Part shown: positions 18,757 through 31,910 of the stretch, piece after piece
How the letters are laid out: each line of letters starts with the position of its first letter
Numbering within the stretch: position 1 is the first letter of the stretch
Assembly (NCBI GenBank): GCA_947683425.1
Contig: CANTUQ010000055.1
Coordinates: forward strand, 4,328,001-4,392,000
DNA: 64,000 bases
DNA from: Excoecaria cochinchinensis
Taxonomy: Eukaryota > Streptophyta > Magnoliopsida > Malpighiales > Euphorbiaceae
Reading direction: 5' to 3'
Translations under genes and position numbers: made by a program
The notes under the pieces: generated by a model
What the model saw: only the letters and a program-made list of their open reading frames with translations
Told to the model about the DNA's origin: nothing
Databases searched by the model: none

Positions 18757-20590
18757 TATTATACACCCGATAGAAAATCTACTGATCGGATATGCGGGAC
18801 GTGGACCACACAGATACACTACACTATGAAATGATCCCAATAGGACCATTTTTCACTGCATTGCACTACACTGATCACTTTATTCACTATACACTGTGAC
18901 AGGCCGTCATTGGGCTATTAATAGCGAGTTGCCATAACTCGTACCGCAGTGTGTAATCCCAATGGCTAGCCAATTATATCCTAGACTAGATTTCACTACC
19001 AGACAACTACTAAGGGCAAATATCATCATAATTTCACTTGAATTACACATTATGCCAATATACATATTTCGGAATACACATCATTATCACTTATAGTTTT
19101 GCATACACACTCATTTATAATCTCTTAGCCATTTTAGGCATTTATATGCCATTAGATACCAACATACACATTAAGAACACCATGTATACCATTCGGCCAA
19201 GGTTATTAATTTTCATTAAATCCACTGTAATTCCATTTAACCACTCAATCATCTAGATTACATGTCATATATGCCATAAACACCATTTATATGCCTTATT
19301 ACACAACATACTTCATTATATCCTTTAATAATCCATTCGGCCAAGCCTATTTAAATTCATTATGTTTGTTTTTCAATCTTTTAACCATTCCATCATGCAT
19401 TCCACAAGTTGTACACATTATAATCATCATTTATATGTCGTAAAAGCCGTATATACAATATATTTTCCTTAGGTTTCCATTCAGCTTACATGTGGGTTTT
19501 TATACCATAATGTTTTTGTTTATACACTTATTTAAGTCCACTAATCATATTTTTCAAGTTTGATCAAATTAAACATGTGTTAATCACAAGTTCACACTTA
19601 AACATAACCTAAAACTCATACATAATCAATGGGAAAACAAGGATATTGTATCCACTAACCTTATTTCCTTGCTTTCCATACTTAGAGATTCCTTTTCCAT
19701 GTATTAATCCTTTGAAACACCTTCCACCATAGAAATTCCTAAAGTGGCCGAATTTACAAGGATACAAAACCATCATTTCCTTTGCTTCTAAATTCAATAT
19801 AACATCATAAACATACTCCCCATACCTTAAATTACATTTATGAACCTTTAATTTAAATTATGGAACCTTAAATCACTTACCTCAATTTTGACACATAACA
19901 TTTGTCACTAAGTTTCTCCAACTTCTTTCACTTCAAATGAGCTTTAATAACCACTACTATGTTGTAGAGAGGTTGTACTTTGATTAGGAGGCTTAGATTT
20001 ATTTAGGACATCAAATTTGGTAGGATTTAGTGAGAGAAAATGAAAAAAAAATGAAGAAATACCACATGGTTTCAGAGAGATGAAGAAAACATGAGAGATC
20101 TCTAGAATTCTCTAATTTTTTAGCTATTTGTAGCATTCCTATATGGGCCAAATCATGGGCCAAACCAAAACCCCATTTAGGTTAATAAGCCCATTTTCAA
20201 ACCCAAAATAATTTATCTTACTTCCCAAGCACAGTTTCACTCAAAATAAATTCCATAATTCTTGAAATATATAATTTAGCCTCCACACAAAATTTTAGTT
20301 CAATCGGAGTCCATTTTTCTGTCCGATAATTTCTTATCACTCCGATAACTCAATTTTCTGTCTCACGGTAAAATTTATTTTTCACTACTATTTAATTCTC
20401 CATAATATTTCAAGCAAATCCATACTTTTAGATAATTTTTTCTGAGACTCACAGCTCTATTTAAAGTCCGATTAAACCTTGGTCAAACTAGTCAAACCAA
20501 AGTCAGCTGGTCCAATCGGTCCGGTTCACTTTTCATCCTTAACATCATTTTCACTCTTAATAGCCCATTTGACCTTGGCTTCATCTCAAT
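18757..20590 (-). repeat. Old LTR-like block, copy B
   Basis: A diverged paralogue of 15819-17650 in the same orientation: a GGGCAAATAT phrase near 19013, CATTCGGCCA near 19191, CTTACCTCAATTTTGACAC near 19880, TATATGGGCCAAA near 20140, and CAAAATTTTAGTTCAATCGGAGTCC near 20290. Neither border shows a TSD I can confirm. Confidence 0.45.
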
Positions 20591-21764
20591 GAGAATGCTT
20601 ATCCGGTCTGATTCATGTGAATTCGTTTGTGGATAATACATGTTATAAATCTATTTAAAGGTTAAGAGTATGATGGTCTGTATGAAGTCTTTGTAAAGAA
20701 TAATTGGAATAATTGATATGCATGTTTTCTACAGTTGAATAATCAATGAATGAATTTTATATATATATTCATTTACATGTTTGAATTGAGAACACAGGTT
20801 TGTTATGTAATTGCTTGTCTTCTGAACATTAGCTTGGATGACCAATGTAAGTATATCGGTAAGGAATCTTTGTGTAATGTTTGTTAGTTTTCGATGGACA
20901 TGATGATTGCATATTGATTTATAGTTAAAGGGAAATAAAGTGGTAAGAATGAAATAGATAACCGAATTTAAGAAAGGATTTAGAGTTAATTTTTGATTAT
21001 TTAAGTATAAAAGTTTTCTGTAGAACTACGTGGTTCTGATTCTCAACCATAGGGATACGTAGGAAGCTTGGAATAACAGTTTCAAGCCCGAACCAAATCT
21101 GAGTATGAAATGTTTTGTTTAGTTTTCAACAAGTAACGGTTTGTTTAAAATGAAATGTTTTGATTTAAGTATTGATACTGTAATTTGTTTGATTTTGAAA
21201 TATTTGTAATAATGGGAATTTCTGAACTTTATATTTTGAACCTTAAAATGTATTTCGGGAATTTATGAAGTATAACTATCTATAAGGCCATTAAGTGATT
21301 TAAAGTATATGATAAGTTTTGCATATATATATATTGATTTGCATGTGTTTGCCTCGGCACCCACTGTGAGTGGCTGCCCATTATTTGTTTCACCCGATTA
21401 AGTGTTATCGCTTAGCACGGTTATTTGTCTTTGAAGGTTAGGAGATCAGAGTAGCGCAGCAATCCGCTGAGTTTTGGCCAACGAGTCGCTAGATATTTAT
21501 AGGAAGTGTTTTTTATTTTGACATGTAATTAAATTTCATTTATTTAGTATTTGTAATGAGTTATAATATTCTATAGTGCGAATAATGGTGTGTTGATGAC
21601 ATAGGTTTAGGATGTACATGTCTTGAGATTTTGATTCTAGAAGTTAGAAATTTTATTACTCTGTGTTCCGTATTGTTAAGTAGTGTTCTCCTCTGATAGC
21701 CCCCTTCGCTCACCGTAGCTCTCTGTCCTTCGATATGCTATGTGTGGGAGTTGAGGGTGTGACA
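20591..21764 (+). repeat. 3' part of a forward Tekay-type LTR
   Basis: Ends GAGGGTGTGACA at 21764. It holds CCACTGTGAGTGG (21361-21373) and the hairpin TTAAGTG-TTAT-CGCTTAG (21398-21415), in the order and spacing of other Tekay-type LTRs (about 349 nt from the end). The left border is lost in the AT-rich zone; no TSD is recognised. Confidence 0.55.
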
Positions 21765-23932
21765 TCGCTCGTTCCCAAGAACGGCCCTCCTCTCGCATAA
21801 GCGACGCCTGTCACTCGCACAAAGCAGGCCTACCTTTCGCGGGAGTGACGCCTGTCGCTTGCACAGAGCGGGCCCGTCTCTCACGTCAGCGACGCCCGTC
21901 GCTCGTGTGAGAGGCCCATCCCTCGCGATAAGCGGCGAGCGGGCCCGTCTCCCGCATTGAGAGATGCCCGTCGCTCGTGTGAGGGATGCCTGTCTCTCAC
22001 GAGCGACGGCTATCGTCTCTCGCGGGTTACTCGCCGCCCAAAAGACCATGGATGCCCCGGTCAGCGACGCCTATCGATCATTCAGCGATGACCGTCGGTC
22101 GCTGTTCTATCGTTATTTGGGCGAGATTTTTCAGATTTCTATCATATCTTCTAAATATATTTCAAGATTTCCAAATATTCCCTATATCTTTTCAAATATT
22201 TTTAAATCTTAGATTTTATTTTGAGAATATTCTGCAAATCATTTGGTTTTGTTTTTGATTTCAGAAATCTTTTTCAAATTTAAATTCAAAATTTGAAATT
22301 ATTTGAATGATTTTCCTAAACCTATACATAGGGGATGGGGATTCATTGTTCAAGGTTAGCGATTTTAGCAAAAAAATAAGGGTATTTAGCAGTTCCTATA
22401 GAAAATTTTCCTACAAAAGTTTTCTTGCTTTCCTTTTTTTTTAAAAAAATTGTCATCAAATATTCTTTTAATTTAGGCGAATCTGAAGGAACGACATTAA
22501 ATCGTTTCTATTAGATCCAGCCATTTTAGCATTTAAAACTTCTATCAAAACGTCGAGAAAGAAAAATATAATTTTCTTTTCTTGATTCATTTTCGAAACA
22601 CGATTTTTGTAATCTAAAAATCTTTTGAAAATTCACATATCACGGATCAATCCTTATAAAACTCGAGGAACGGAAACCACGTGACATTCATCTTTAAAGG
22701 TATTTTTTTGAGGGTAAGTATTTTGGATCAATCTCCTTTGCATTTAATAAATTTATTTTTATTTACACATAAAATCTCATTTTATTTAAAATAAAACAAT
22801 TTTATGCTTGAAATTTCTGCTTTTTTCCCTTGATTTGGAGTGACCGACGGGCAAAGGATCCACCGACGGCCGTCAATTGTGGCACTAACATCATTTTTAT
22901 TTTTGTGAGTTTCATTGATTTATTTGGTAGATTTGGGGTTAGATTAAATGGAGGACGCTGCAATGATCTGAGAATCTTCACTCGGGTTCATTCTTTTACC
23001 CTTATCCCTTTTTTATCTTATGCATTTTTATTGTAAATATTATTTCATTCCGCTAATACATGAAAATGGTCAAATATTTATAGTAATTGAATTGGGATTT
23101 TCATTAACAAATTGATGACCAATGTCCTATTTTTCAGCAAATAAAATTAACGCTTTAAATCAGTTTTGTATATGGGCATGCAAGGACCAATGTCCCCATT
23201 CTTAACGAATATCCCGATTTATGTATGATTCCCATGTTATTTACAAATGGGGGTTGTATTCCGCCCCTAGTTTTGTTGTAATTTATTGAAATTTATTTTA
23301 TTTTGAGCTTGTTCCTATCTACCGCTTTCCTTGTATGACCAACGTTCGCTTTAATTAACTGCATTAAGTCGAATGAGAAAATGGGATGAAATGCTAAATT
23401 CAAAACTCAATTATAACTTTGATCAAGGTATGAATAAATGGGAAGTCCCGAACCTTCTCTGGTCTTAAGATTAATGAGGTTAGAGGACCATCTCGATGTT
23501 CTATTGAGATTGGGTCTCCAAAATATCTCTTGTTGCCCAAAATAGGCCCAATTTGCATTGTCTTAAGCTCCACAAGATTAGATGATCTTTCCAGTGTTTT
23601 ATTGGAAAGAGGTGTCCAAAATATCTCTGGCCTGCCCAAAATAGACGTATATGCATCGCCTTAGGATTCACGAGATTAGATGATCCTCCCAATGTTCTAT
23701 TGGAAGGAGGTGTCCAAAATATCTCTAATTGCCCAAAACAGACACACATGCGCTGTCTTAGGCTCAGTGAGGCCAGACGACCTTTCCCAATGTTCTATTG
23801 GGTGGCGACTCTAAAATACCTCCTTGTTGCCCAAAATAGACGCCCTTGTAAATCTCTTACAAGTTCCATGAACCTCTCTCGAACGGCCTAAAAGCGGGTC
23901 TTCGGGGCTCCCGGGGTTCAGCGCTCGTCATA
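21765..23932 (+). repeat. 5' LTR of Tat element 2, 5' end missing
   Basis: Directly after the LTR end at 21764 comes a dense dyad array (21765-22105) of GCGACGCCCGTCGC type, a smaller pair at 22838-22875, the GAGGGTAAGTATT phrase shared with element 1, and the four-copy repeat at 23459-23860. It ends GTCATA at 23932, next to the PBS (a C-to-T change of the usual GTCACA). The LTR start with TGTAAG is not present. Confidence 0.7.
23459..23860 (+). repeat. Four-copy ~97-bp tandem repeat in Tat U5
   Basis: Copies start near 23459, 23558, 23655 and 23752 (the last two steps are exactly 97). Each reads (C)TTAGGCT..GAG..TTAGA, a hairpin around GTTCTATTGG, TCCAAAATAC/TCTC, and TTGCCCAAAATAGAC. Hairpin arms change together between copies: TCTCGAT/ATTGAGA, TTCCAGT/ATTGGAA, CCCAAT/ATTGGG. 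Elements 1 (3060-3300) and 3 (59838-60150) have two to three copies. Confidence 0.85.
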
Positions 23933-23933
23933 G

Positions 23934-23951
23934 TGGCGATTCCGCTGGGGA
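23934..23951 (+). other. Primer binding site, Tat element 2
   Basis: TGGCGATTCCGCTGGGGA one base after the LTR end; same type as the PBS at 3398 and 60223, with one C-to-T change. Confidence 0.75.
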
Positions 23952-26474
23952 CTTACTTTTAGACTTCGCTTCGAAAGTACCTTGATTAAAACATATGATT
24001 GAGTTTTAATTTAGAAATTTCATCCCTTTTCGAAATTTCATTGCATATCATTAGAGCCTTAGATTTATGCTAGTTTGGTCCCTCTCTTAGGCCCGGTGCG
24101 TTCCCGAAGCACAACCCTACTTTCACTCAATGTAGGGAAGTGTTAAGGATAATCACCAGCCCAAGCCTCATACCATCATGGAATATTAAATGGAGACACG
24201 ACCGGTCGTTACGCTGGTGATGAGCTAGACCCGTTGGCAGGGACCATGCTTGGGTAGCCCTAAAGTAACATCACTTTGGCCAAAGCTCATGTAATGAAAG
24301 TAGATACTTCCCCTAAGTGGTATGAACTGTAATACTATGCTTACTATATGGAACATCATGTATTGGACAAACCCAGATAATTTGATTGGTCACCTAATCA
24401 AAGGCTGCCATGCACCGATAGACCCATGTCAATTTATTCGGACTGCCTAAATACACAACGATCGCAACCCATACGTCTGTGCATTAGTTAGGAGAGGTTA
24501 TACTGCAGGTATTCTACCATACATCATGCGCATTCATCGGGTTCCCTATTGTTAGCCTATTTTACATGCTAATTCCGCAAGCATACGGTGTACCGAAATA
24601 GTACAAAAGATATCGATCTCACGAAGAATGTGCTAATTATTACACACCATTACTACTCAATTTTAATCTTGTTTACAATGATCATTAATTTGTGAGTTAA
24701 ATCTAAACTACTTTATTATATAAAGTAATTAAACCTAGTTCATGTGAATCAAAGAAGACAAAACATATAATGAAGAATTAATAATTATAAAACTTGATTC
24801 CATCATTTAATTATAATTTTAATCTCTTAAGCAAGACAAGTTGGAATAAAGTTCCAATTTACTCTTTCAACATAAATTAGAGTGCCTAAAAGATACATTT
24901 ATAATTCTAACTCACAATTTTAATTAATGAATTAGAGGGTTATGCATACAAATTTCAGGAATAATCACCAACCTATAACAACCACATAACATTACGATCT
25001 CTCAAATAATGCTTCAATGATGAACTTCTATTAGATGTAAGTAAGAATTAATCTTTCAATTAAACTCATACTTATAATAATCATGCATAAAAATACTAAT
25101 AGAAAATTCTATATTAAAAGACTACTAGCATAGATGGAAATAGAAAATAACAATAATATTCATGTTTTCAAATAATATTCATTTGATTTACAGAGAAGAA
25201 ATAATAGATAAGAATAATGAGAAAGAAATCTTTCAACCCTTCACTCAAACCCTTGTAAAAATTCTTCTTCTCCTTGGTCTTCTTCTTTAAAACATGAAAA
25301 CAAATTAAGAACTGTTACAGAAAATAAAATAAAATTTAACTTGTACTAAAAATAGTCCTATGAAATTACATCATATAAAATTACAGTTGAGATCTAAATT
25401 TATAGAAGTCCAAAAGTTGTGTTCCCTCCTTCAAAAGTTGCAAGTGTTGGTGAAAAATTGTGCCTTTTCATGTGGCTTTTGAAGAATAACTGTCCCAACG
25501 GATAGTTCTGTTGCGTTCGCGATCACTGTCGCGCTCGCGAAAAAACACGGATGCCCTTTCTTTCCTTTTCTTTTCTTCCTTTCTTCTCCTCTTCTCTCTG
25601 GCCATTCACGACTCGTGATGGACTTTCACGAGTCGTGACCTTGCGTGTGAGTCGTGAGCTGGGCTCACGTCTCGTGACTTCCGCTTATTCTTCTTTCTTT
25701 TTCCCTTTTCCTTTTTCGCTGTTTTCTTCCTATCGATTCACGACTCGTGATCCCTTCTCACAAGTCGTGAATCATGCTCCTTCACTCTTCTATTTTCTTG
25801 CTTAGCTGGTTGCTTTACCGCATCATGAGTTGTGATTTCTTTTCACGGCTCGTGACTCATGCTCCTCTGCTCCTTCTTCTCTGCCGTCATCACATCTTAT
25901 GCTACTTCCTTCACTCACGAGTCGTATAATTATTCACGACTCGTGAACTTGCTGACCAAACTTCATGAGAAACACAATAAGTCCCAATGCATGCCTCTTT
26001 TCATCTTTTTAACTCCAAATCCTCCAAGTTACCCTATAAAATAGATAAACACTCAAAATAGACAAATACTCATGAAAGATATATAAGTTTACATACTTAA
26101 TTACTTAAACTAACACAAAATATATACTGAATAATACTTCAATTAGGCACCTATCACCTGTTAACCCATGAACCAAGCCCACCTAGGAAAGAAACTATGA
26201 CCTCATGTGCTGGAGTAACAAGGTTGGAAGGACCTATATGCTTGCACGTGATTTTTGGATGCCGTATAACACGACCATGCATCTTATGGTATTCATGTAT
26301 CATCCTAACGTGATGTGTTTTATAGCCATCATAGATCTACCCAGGTGATCAAGAGGTCCTCAAGGGCGCTTACACAGAAACCCATTCTTTGAGCTGCCGG
26401 AAAGGGTGGACTATTCGGACACAATTTCTGAAACTAGTCTTGCTATATCATCCCAGTTCTCCCTACACAGTGAG
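23952..26474 (+). other. Leader of Tat element 2, interrupted
   Basis: 23952-24549 and 26162-26474 are the leader, split by the solo LTR 24550-26156. It contains the conserved block 24204-24259 also present in elements 1 and 3. Joined across the insertion, the text CCCTGTTAACCCATG matches element 3 near 60832. Confidence 0.75.
24550..26156 (-). repeat. Solo LTR, Athila-like family, copy 1
   Basis: 1607 bp, TG...CA, with target copies CCTAT (24545-24549) and CCTGT (26157-26161), one transition apart. It is the reverse complement of the element at 30413-31910, to which it aligns over most of its length. The minus-strand end (CGGTACACCGTATGCTTGCGG) resembles LTR ends that precede an Athila PBS in plants, but no internal region is present, so the family is inferred. 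It contains an array of TCACGA-C/G-TCGTGA dyads at about 25594-25950 and a GTTCGCGATCACTGTCGCGCTCGCG stretch just before it. No gene. Confidence 0.8.
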
Positions 26475-28076
26475 ATGGCTAATTCACCAAGAGGGGCAGA
26501 TATTACCAGGGCCATGATAGCAGAGGAAGTAGGCAGAAGGTTTGAAGAGTTTGAAAATCAGATGTTAGCCATGATGGAAAATATGGCCCAGCCCGCTGCA
26601 CCACATAACCCAGTTCCTCCTCCTATGAGACCAAATGAACAGGAGAAAGTCAGAGAGGACCCATAAGAAGAGGTTCACCCGCCACTAGTAGACTTAAGGG
26701 CTAATGTATTGGCAGGACAGAGAAGGGGGCTTGCCTATAAAATGGAGGAGTTAGAGGATGAGGATGATTATGAAGAGCGCGTATCACTAAGAGGGAAGGC
26801 ACCCCAGACAGAGGAGGCCATCTGGAAGAAGATGGAAGAAAAATTTGAGGCCATGATAAGGATGTTGGCAAGGGGACAAGGGATGAATCCCAAAGACAAG
26901 GAGCTAGAGGGAGAGGATTTGATCCCGATGAACTTTAAAATGCCGAACATCCCAAAATTTGATTGGACTTCTGATCTTACCGCCCATATAAAGTAGTTCT
27001 CGCTGGTAATAAAGGGTACTACTTTAATAAAGAGGCAAAAAATCAAATAATTTTGTCTAAGCTTAACCGGCCCAACGGTAGATTGGTATCATGGTCTAGA
27101 CAGGAGGACTAAGGAGGATTGGGACTTATTGACGGAGGAGTTTCTCAAACAATATGATTGTAGCACACGAATGGAGGTGACCCTGAAAGACTTGGAGTTT
27201 CTGCAGTAGAAGTCAGGCGAGTCTTTCCACGAGTATCTGACCCGATGGAGAAATCGGGTGATGGAAATGAAAAGGAAGCCAGATACTCAAGATCAAATCC
27301 AGCTGTTCATCAAAAATGCTAGCCCATATCTGAGAGACTGACTGAAGATGAAGGGTCTGAGAGACTGGGAATCTTTGAAGGATATTGCTATTGAGGTAGA
27401 GGGAGAGTACCTCTCAAGAAGAGCAAACAATGAGAGTTATGCCAAGAAAGGCAGTGTTAGCCAGGAGGCACATAGGTCAGCAGGCTCCAGCAGTGGCATG
27501 AGAAGGACGGCTGAGGTTTCAGCTACTAACACTGCTCCGAGGCATTTTCCAATTTAGGGTGGTCTCTCTCATGGGTGCTCAGAAGGCTAATGAAGGAAGG
27601 TAAATTGCAACCTTTACTGTCCCGACCGGCCAGGACTCAAGGTATGCCAGGGCACAAGGATAATAAAACTATGCATATCATCAGCATACTGGGCACGTAA
27701 CTGATGATTGTAAAGCGCTAAGGCACGCAATCCAGGATTTGATAGACTCTAAATAGATCACAAATCTAGAGAAAAGAGGGAATCAGAAGAAGTCCAGGTA
27801 TAATAGTGTGCCCCCGCCTGTGTTCAAGATCGGGTCCAGTCTGCCCGAATTATTTGTGTTGAGAGATTTGTATGGAATTGATGCCAACATTGCTATCACG
27901 CACCTCCATAAAGTAAGTGAAGAAGGGCTTCCCGTGGCAGTGATCGATTGCTGGTCCACTGATGAAAGTGGAGATGAAGTTGATAATTCTAAAGTTGAAG
28001 AATTTCATGACCCATGGGGTTTGGAGGAGGAAGAGGAGAAGAAGGAGAAGAAGAAGGTTGGAGCAGTGACCCGGAG
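26475..28076 (+). pseudogene. gag: Gag of Tat element 2, multiply broken
   Basis: The start MANSPRGAD matches element 1 gag. In-frame stops occur at 26664 (TAA), 26994 (TAG, where element 1 has Gln), near 27048 (TAA), 27207 (TAG, where element 1 has CAG) and near 27339 (TGA). A one-base frameshift lies near 27545, before the NLGWSLSWVLRRL segment. The finger remnant YHQHTGHVTDDC follows near 27672. The ORF 27808-28076 then encodes an acidic, lysine-rich linker. The reading is cut at 28076 by a solo LTR and resumes at 32164 after TSD CGGAG. Not functional. Confidence 0.85.
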
Positions 28077-28504
28077 TGTAACACCCCCTTCCCATACGTA
28101 GGCGATCCCATCCGAGGAGGAGTGAGATGCCGTATGAGTCAAGGTGTCACCAAGCAAGAACAAAGCAAAACATACATTCATTCATAACATACATACAGAA
28201 ATACAGGATAATTAAAACTTTACAGAAAGGAAAGCAAAAGCTGATCATACATTAATATAATAAACCATTACAATAATGTTCTGATCAAACCAGCTGATAC
28301 AAAGGATATTACATATACAAAATATAGGTACAAAAGCGGAAGCTGATACAAAACTGATACAAACTGATACATGAGAGTTCTATACAAAAAGAATCATCAA
28401 CTACTACAAAATTAAGCCCTACACTAAACCCTTCTGTGTTGGCTTGATGGCGGCAACTCTCAGATCAAAACTCCTTCCGCACCTGCACGGATAAAAACAC
28501 CGTG

Positions 28505-28564
28505 CTAAGCGATAAACGCTTAGTGGGGAAACACACATAAATTATGGACGGCCATTCACAATGG
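28505..28564 (-). other. Conserved LTR hairpin module, solo LTR 28077
   Basis: Minus strand: CCATTGTGAATGG, then CTAAGCGTTTATCGCTTAG, then CACGGTGTTTTTATCCGTG. In the Tekay copy at 50908 the first hairpin is CCACTGTGAGTGG, so C-G became T-A on both arms. Confidence 0.8.
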
Positions 28565-30412
28565 TCATCAAGGCATAACACATTCACAAATGCAAAAACT
28601 GCAATAGCTTTAACAATATTCATAAAATCATATGCTCACAAATTAAAGCCATACATTTGCATCACAATACATATCCATTTCCATATTAATCGAACATATA
28701 TCCCATCATTATACACATTCTGATATCACCTATATATGTCCAATTCAAAACAGAGCAATTCAATCAATTATTTAATGAACACCTGAAGAACACCTGTTGA
28801 CTCTAGGTAGTGGATAACGAGTATACTGAAGGTACCTTACGGGTACGAATCGAATACTGAGGGTACCTCATAGGTACAATTCAAAAGTCATTTCATTTTT
28901 ATCAAAACACATTATATTTACTGAGGGGATCTTAAACAAGATCCTAATACTGATGGGTTCGCGAGGAACCAAACGGGGACCTGATCGGGGTCCAAACTGA
29001 ACTGAGGGCTGCAGCTAAAAGACTCTATTAGGCATGCCTAACTATCCACTTACTTGACTCTAGCAGGCTATAACTCATTCAAATCACAATTCGAAACATC
29101 GCGTATAATTCATCAGAAGAATCATGGTATCACGCATTTCAAAGCATATAAAAGTATGACATGCATCACAAAGCAGTATAAATTCATTCGAAAGAATTAT
29201 GGAATCCAATTATAAGTTAAAATCTGGGAAATTTCAGAAAATGGGCTGAACGGGGTGACGGGCGAGGTTGGCTGGTCACGGGGCGTGACTGGCGTCACAA
29301 CACGTGACTGTCCTCCTCACAAGGCTGGTCACGAGACGTGACTGAAGGTCATGCCTCGTGACTGGCTCTGTCCCTCGCGAATCACGCGGCGTGACTCGCC
29401 CCTTACCTCTCGCTGGTCACGAGTCGTGACTGGGTGTCACGTCTCGTGACTGGCTTCCTTCTTTGGGCTGGTCACGCGACGTGTCTGGCTATAATGACCA
29501 TTCTCTCTCAGGCCGGTCACGAGTCGTGACTGGGAGTCACGTCTCGTGATTGGCTTCATCTTAGCTGGTCACGAGTTGTGACAAGCAGCCACAACTCGTG
29601 ACTGGCCTCAATCTGGCAAGTCACGAGTCGTGACCGGAGGTCACGTCTCGTGACTTACCTCTCTTTCTTCGCTAGTCACGCGACTCAACCTGGAAAACGG
29701 GATTTCTACAGTAACTCGATTCCCAGTTTTCCAGAATTTCCCAAAATACAAAGATATCAATCCAAATTTGATTAAAGGTCATTCAAACTGTTCTTACTTA
29801 CAGAAGACATTCCAAACAATATAACAACATATATATACAACACAATTCAGCATTTACACAACCAAATCAAGTACATATATATATATATATACATCAACCT
29901 CTTCAAGAACATAAACCCTAGAATTTTACAGTAAGCTCAAAATCACACAAATCATAACAAACAATTCCCAAACCTGAATTCTAAGCTTCACTTCACTTAG
30001 TCCCACTACTCCCAGCAATCTCCTTGCCTTTGGGATCGCGAGGAGCCTCAGCTAAACACAAACATCCAATAATGCAAACCCTAAGTTAAATCTAAACTCA
30101 AGGAAGAAGAAGAAGAAGAAGAAGAATAAGAGCAAGACCAAGATATGTACTTACAAAGTTAGGAGCAAGAGTGACCAATTTCCACAACCACAATTTGATT
30201 TACAGTTAGCAATAATTAGGAAAGGGAAAAGGAAGAAGAAGATGGAAGTAGAAGGGAAAACGTGAATCTGATCTTCCCTTTCCTCTTCCTTCTTTTCTTT
30301 ATTCATTTTACCTAACCTAATACACATGTCAATCTCTTGGTGGTGGAACTTGCTCACTCACACCTTAACTCCATACTTCACACACATCTTATGCACTCCT
30401 AACTTCTACACC

Positions 30413-31910
30413 TGATAGGAGCTGAATTGAAGTATAATTTAGTATTTATTTTGTATGAGTTTATGTAATTAATCATGTAATTATTTGTAAGTTTTGTTGT
30501 GATATGTTAGACTATGTTTATTTGTATCAGTTGAGTGTTTATGTTGTTATTTGTGTTTTTAGGTGAAGAAATGAAGAGAAGAAGTAAATAGAATGAGAGA
30601 TCACAATAGAGGAACAGATCACGACGTGACCAGAGGTAACGAGACGTGACTTGCTAAGAAGAATGAAGAGGAAGGAGGAAAAGAAGAGAAGGAGCTGCAA
30701 GAGATGAGTCACGCCGTGAGCTAAGGTCACGCGACGCCACGAGAAGAAAGGAAAGAAAGGAAAGAGAAGAGAAAGGGGAGAGGTAGCGACACGTGAGCGC
30801 CAGTCACGCCAAACACGCGAGAAGTCACGCCGTGACGGGGAGTAGCGAGACGTGACTGGCCAGAGAAGGAAGAGAAATCCGAGAGAAAGAAAGAAAGAAG
30901 AAAAGAAGCAGCGCGTTCTGTCGCGATCGCGACACCGTTGCAATCGCGACAGAGACGACCGTTGGGCAGTTTTGAGCCAAAAGTCACATGAAAAGTTGTC
31001 TTCTTTCACCAAACTTTGCAACCATTGTCAAGGGACACAATTCTTAGATTAATATCTATAAATATGTAGTTTAATTGTAGTTTTAATGATGAATTTTTAG
31101 TTAAGTAATTTTTCTGTATTTTGCAAGACAGATATTTCTTAGTTAAATTTCTATTTAGTTTTATGCTTTGAAGAAGAAGATCAAGGAGGAGAAAATATAT
31201 TTTCAAGAGATTGAGAAAAGGGTTGAAAGGCTTCTATCTTATTCTCTTATTTTTAATTCTTCTCCAATATTTTTATGAATATCATTTTAATGAACTTGCA
31301 TATTATAATTCTTTCTATTTCTATCTACTTTCATAGTCTTTCATTGTAGATTCTCTATTAATATCTTTTGCATGATTTTTACAAGTTAAAGTAATTCGAG
31401 AGTTTGCTTTATCTGACATTTAATAGAGTTTCATTATCAAGGTATATTTTGAGAAATCGTTATATTGAGATAATTGTTATAGGTTAGTGTTTATTCTTAA
31501 AATATGTAATTAGAAACCTCTAATTCATTAATGAAAATTGTGAGTTAGAATTTTAATTATATGTTTTAGGCATTTTAATTCATGTCGAGAGAGTGAGTTA
31601 AAAGTTTATTCTAACTTGGCTTGCATAAAAAGATGAAAGATGTTAATCTAAATGATGGAATCAAGTTCATTGTTTTTAATTCTTCATGATTTATTTTATC
31701 TTCTTTTGACTATCATTAATTAGGTTTAATTAGTTTACATGTTAGATTAGATTTAAAACCAACTCTACCATTAATTAATCATTGTAAACAAGATTAAAAT
31801 CAATTAGTAATAGTGTGTAAAAACATTCCTCGTGGGATCGACATCTTAAGTACTATTGCGGTACACCGTATACTTGCGGTATAATTAGCATCTATAGAAA
31901 ATGCTTAACA
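30413..31910 (+). repeat. Solo LTR, Athila-like family, copy 2
   Basis: 1498 bp, starts TGATAGGAGC, ends GCTTAACA, perfect TSD ACACC (30408-30412 and 31911-31915). It sits inside the reverse LTR 28077-32158 and is inverted relative to copy 1 (24550-26156). It carries dyads of TCACG..CGTGA type at 30607-30850 and TCGCGATCGCGA-like palindromes at 30917-30950. No ORF is shared with copy 1, so small ORFs here are judged chance. Confidence 0.85.

Noticed and set aside
21738..22258. Overlapping ORFs in the GC-rich stretch of element 2 LTR
   Set aside because: They are translations of the CGACGCCCGTCG dyad array on either strand; repetitive and without an intact relative.
23400..23749. Minus-strand ORFs with repeated FWTP and NLV motifs
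   Set aside because: Protein-level repeats only reflect the 97-bp DNA repeats; frames break between copies.
30539..31021. 160-codon minus-strand ORF
   Set aside because: It runs through the GC-rich dyad array of a solo LTR, is low in complexity (Ser/Phe/Leu-rich) and is not kept in the sister copy at 24550-26156.
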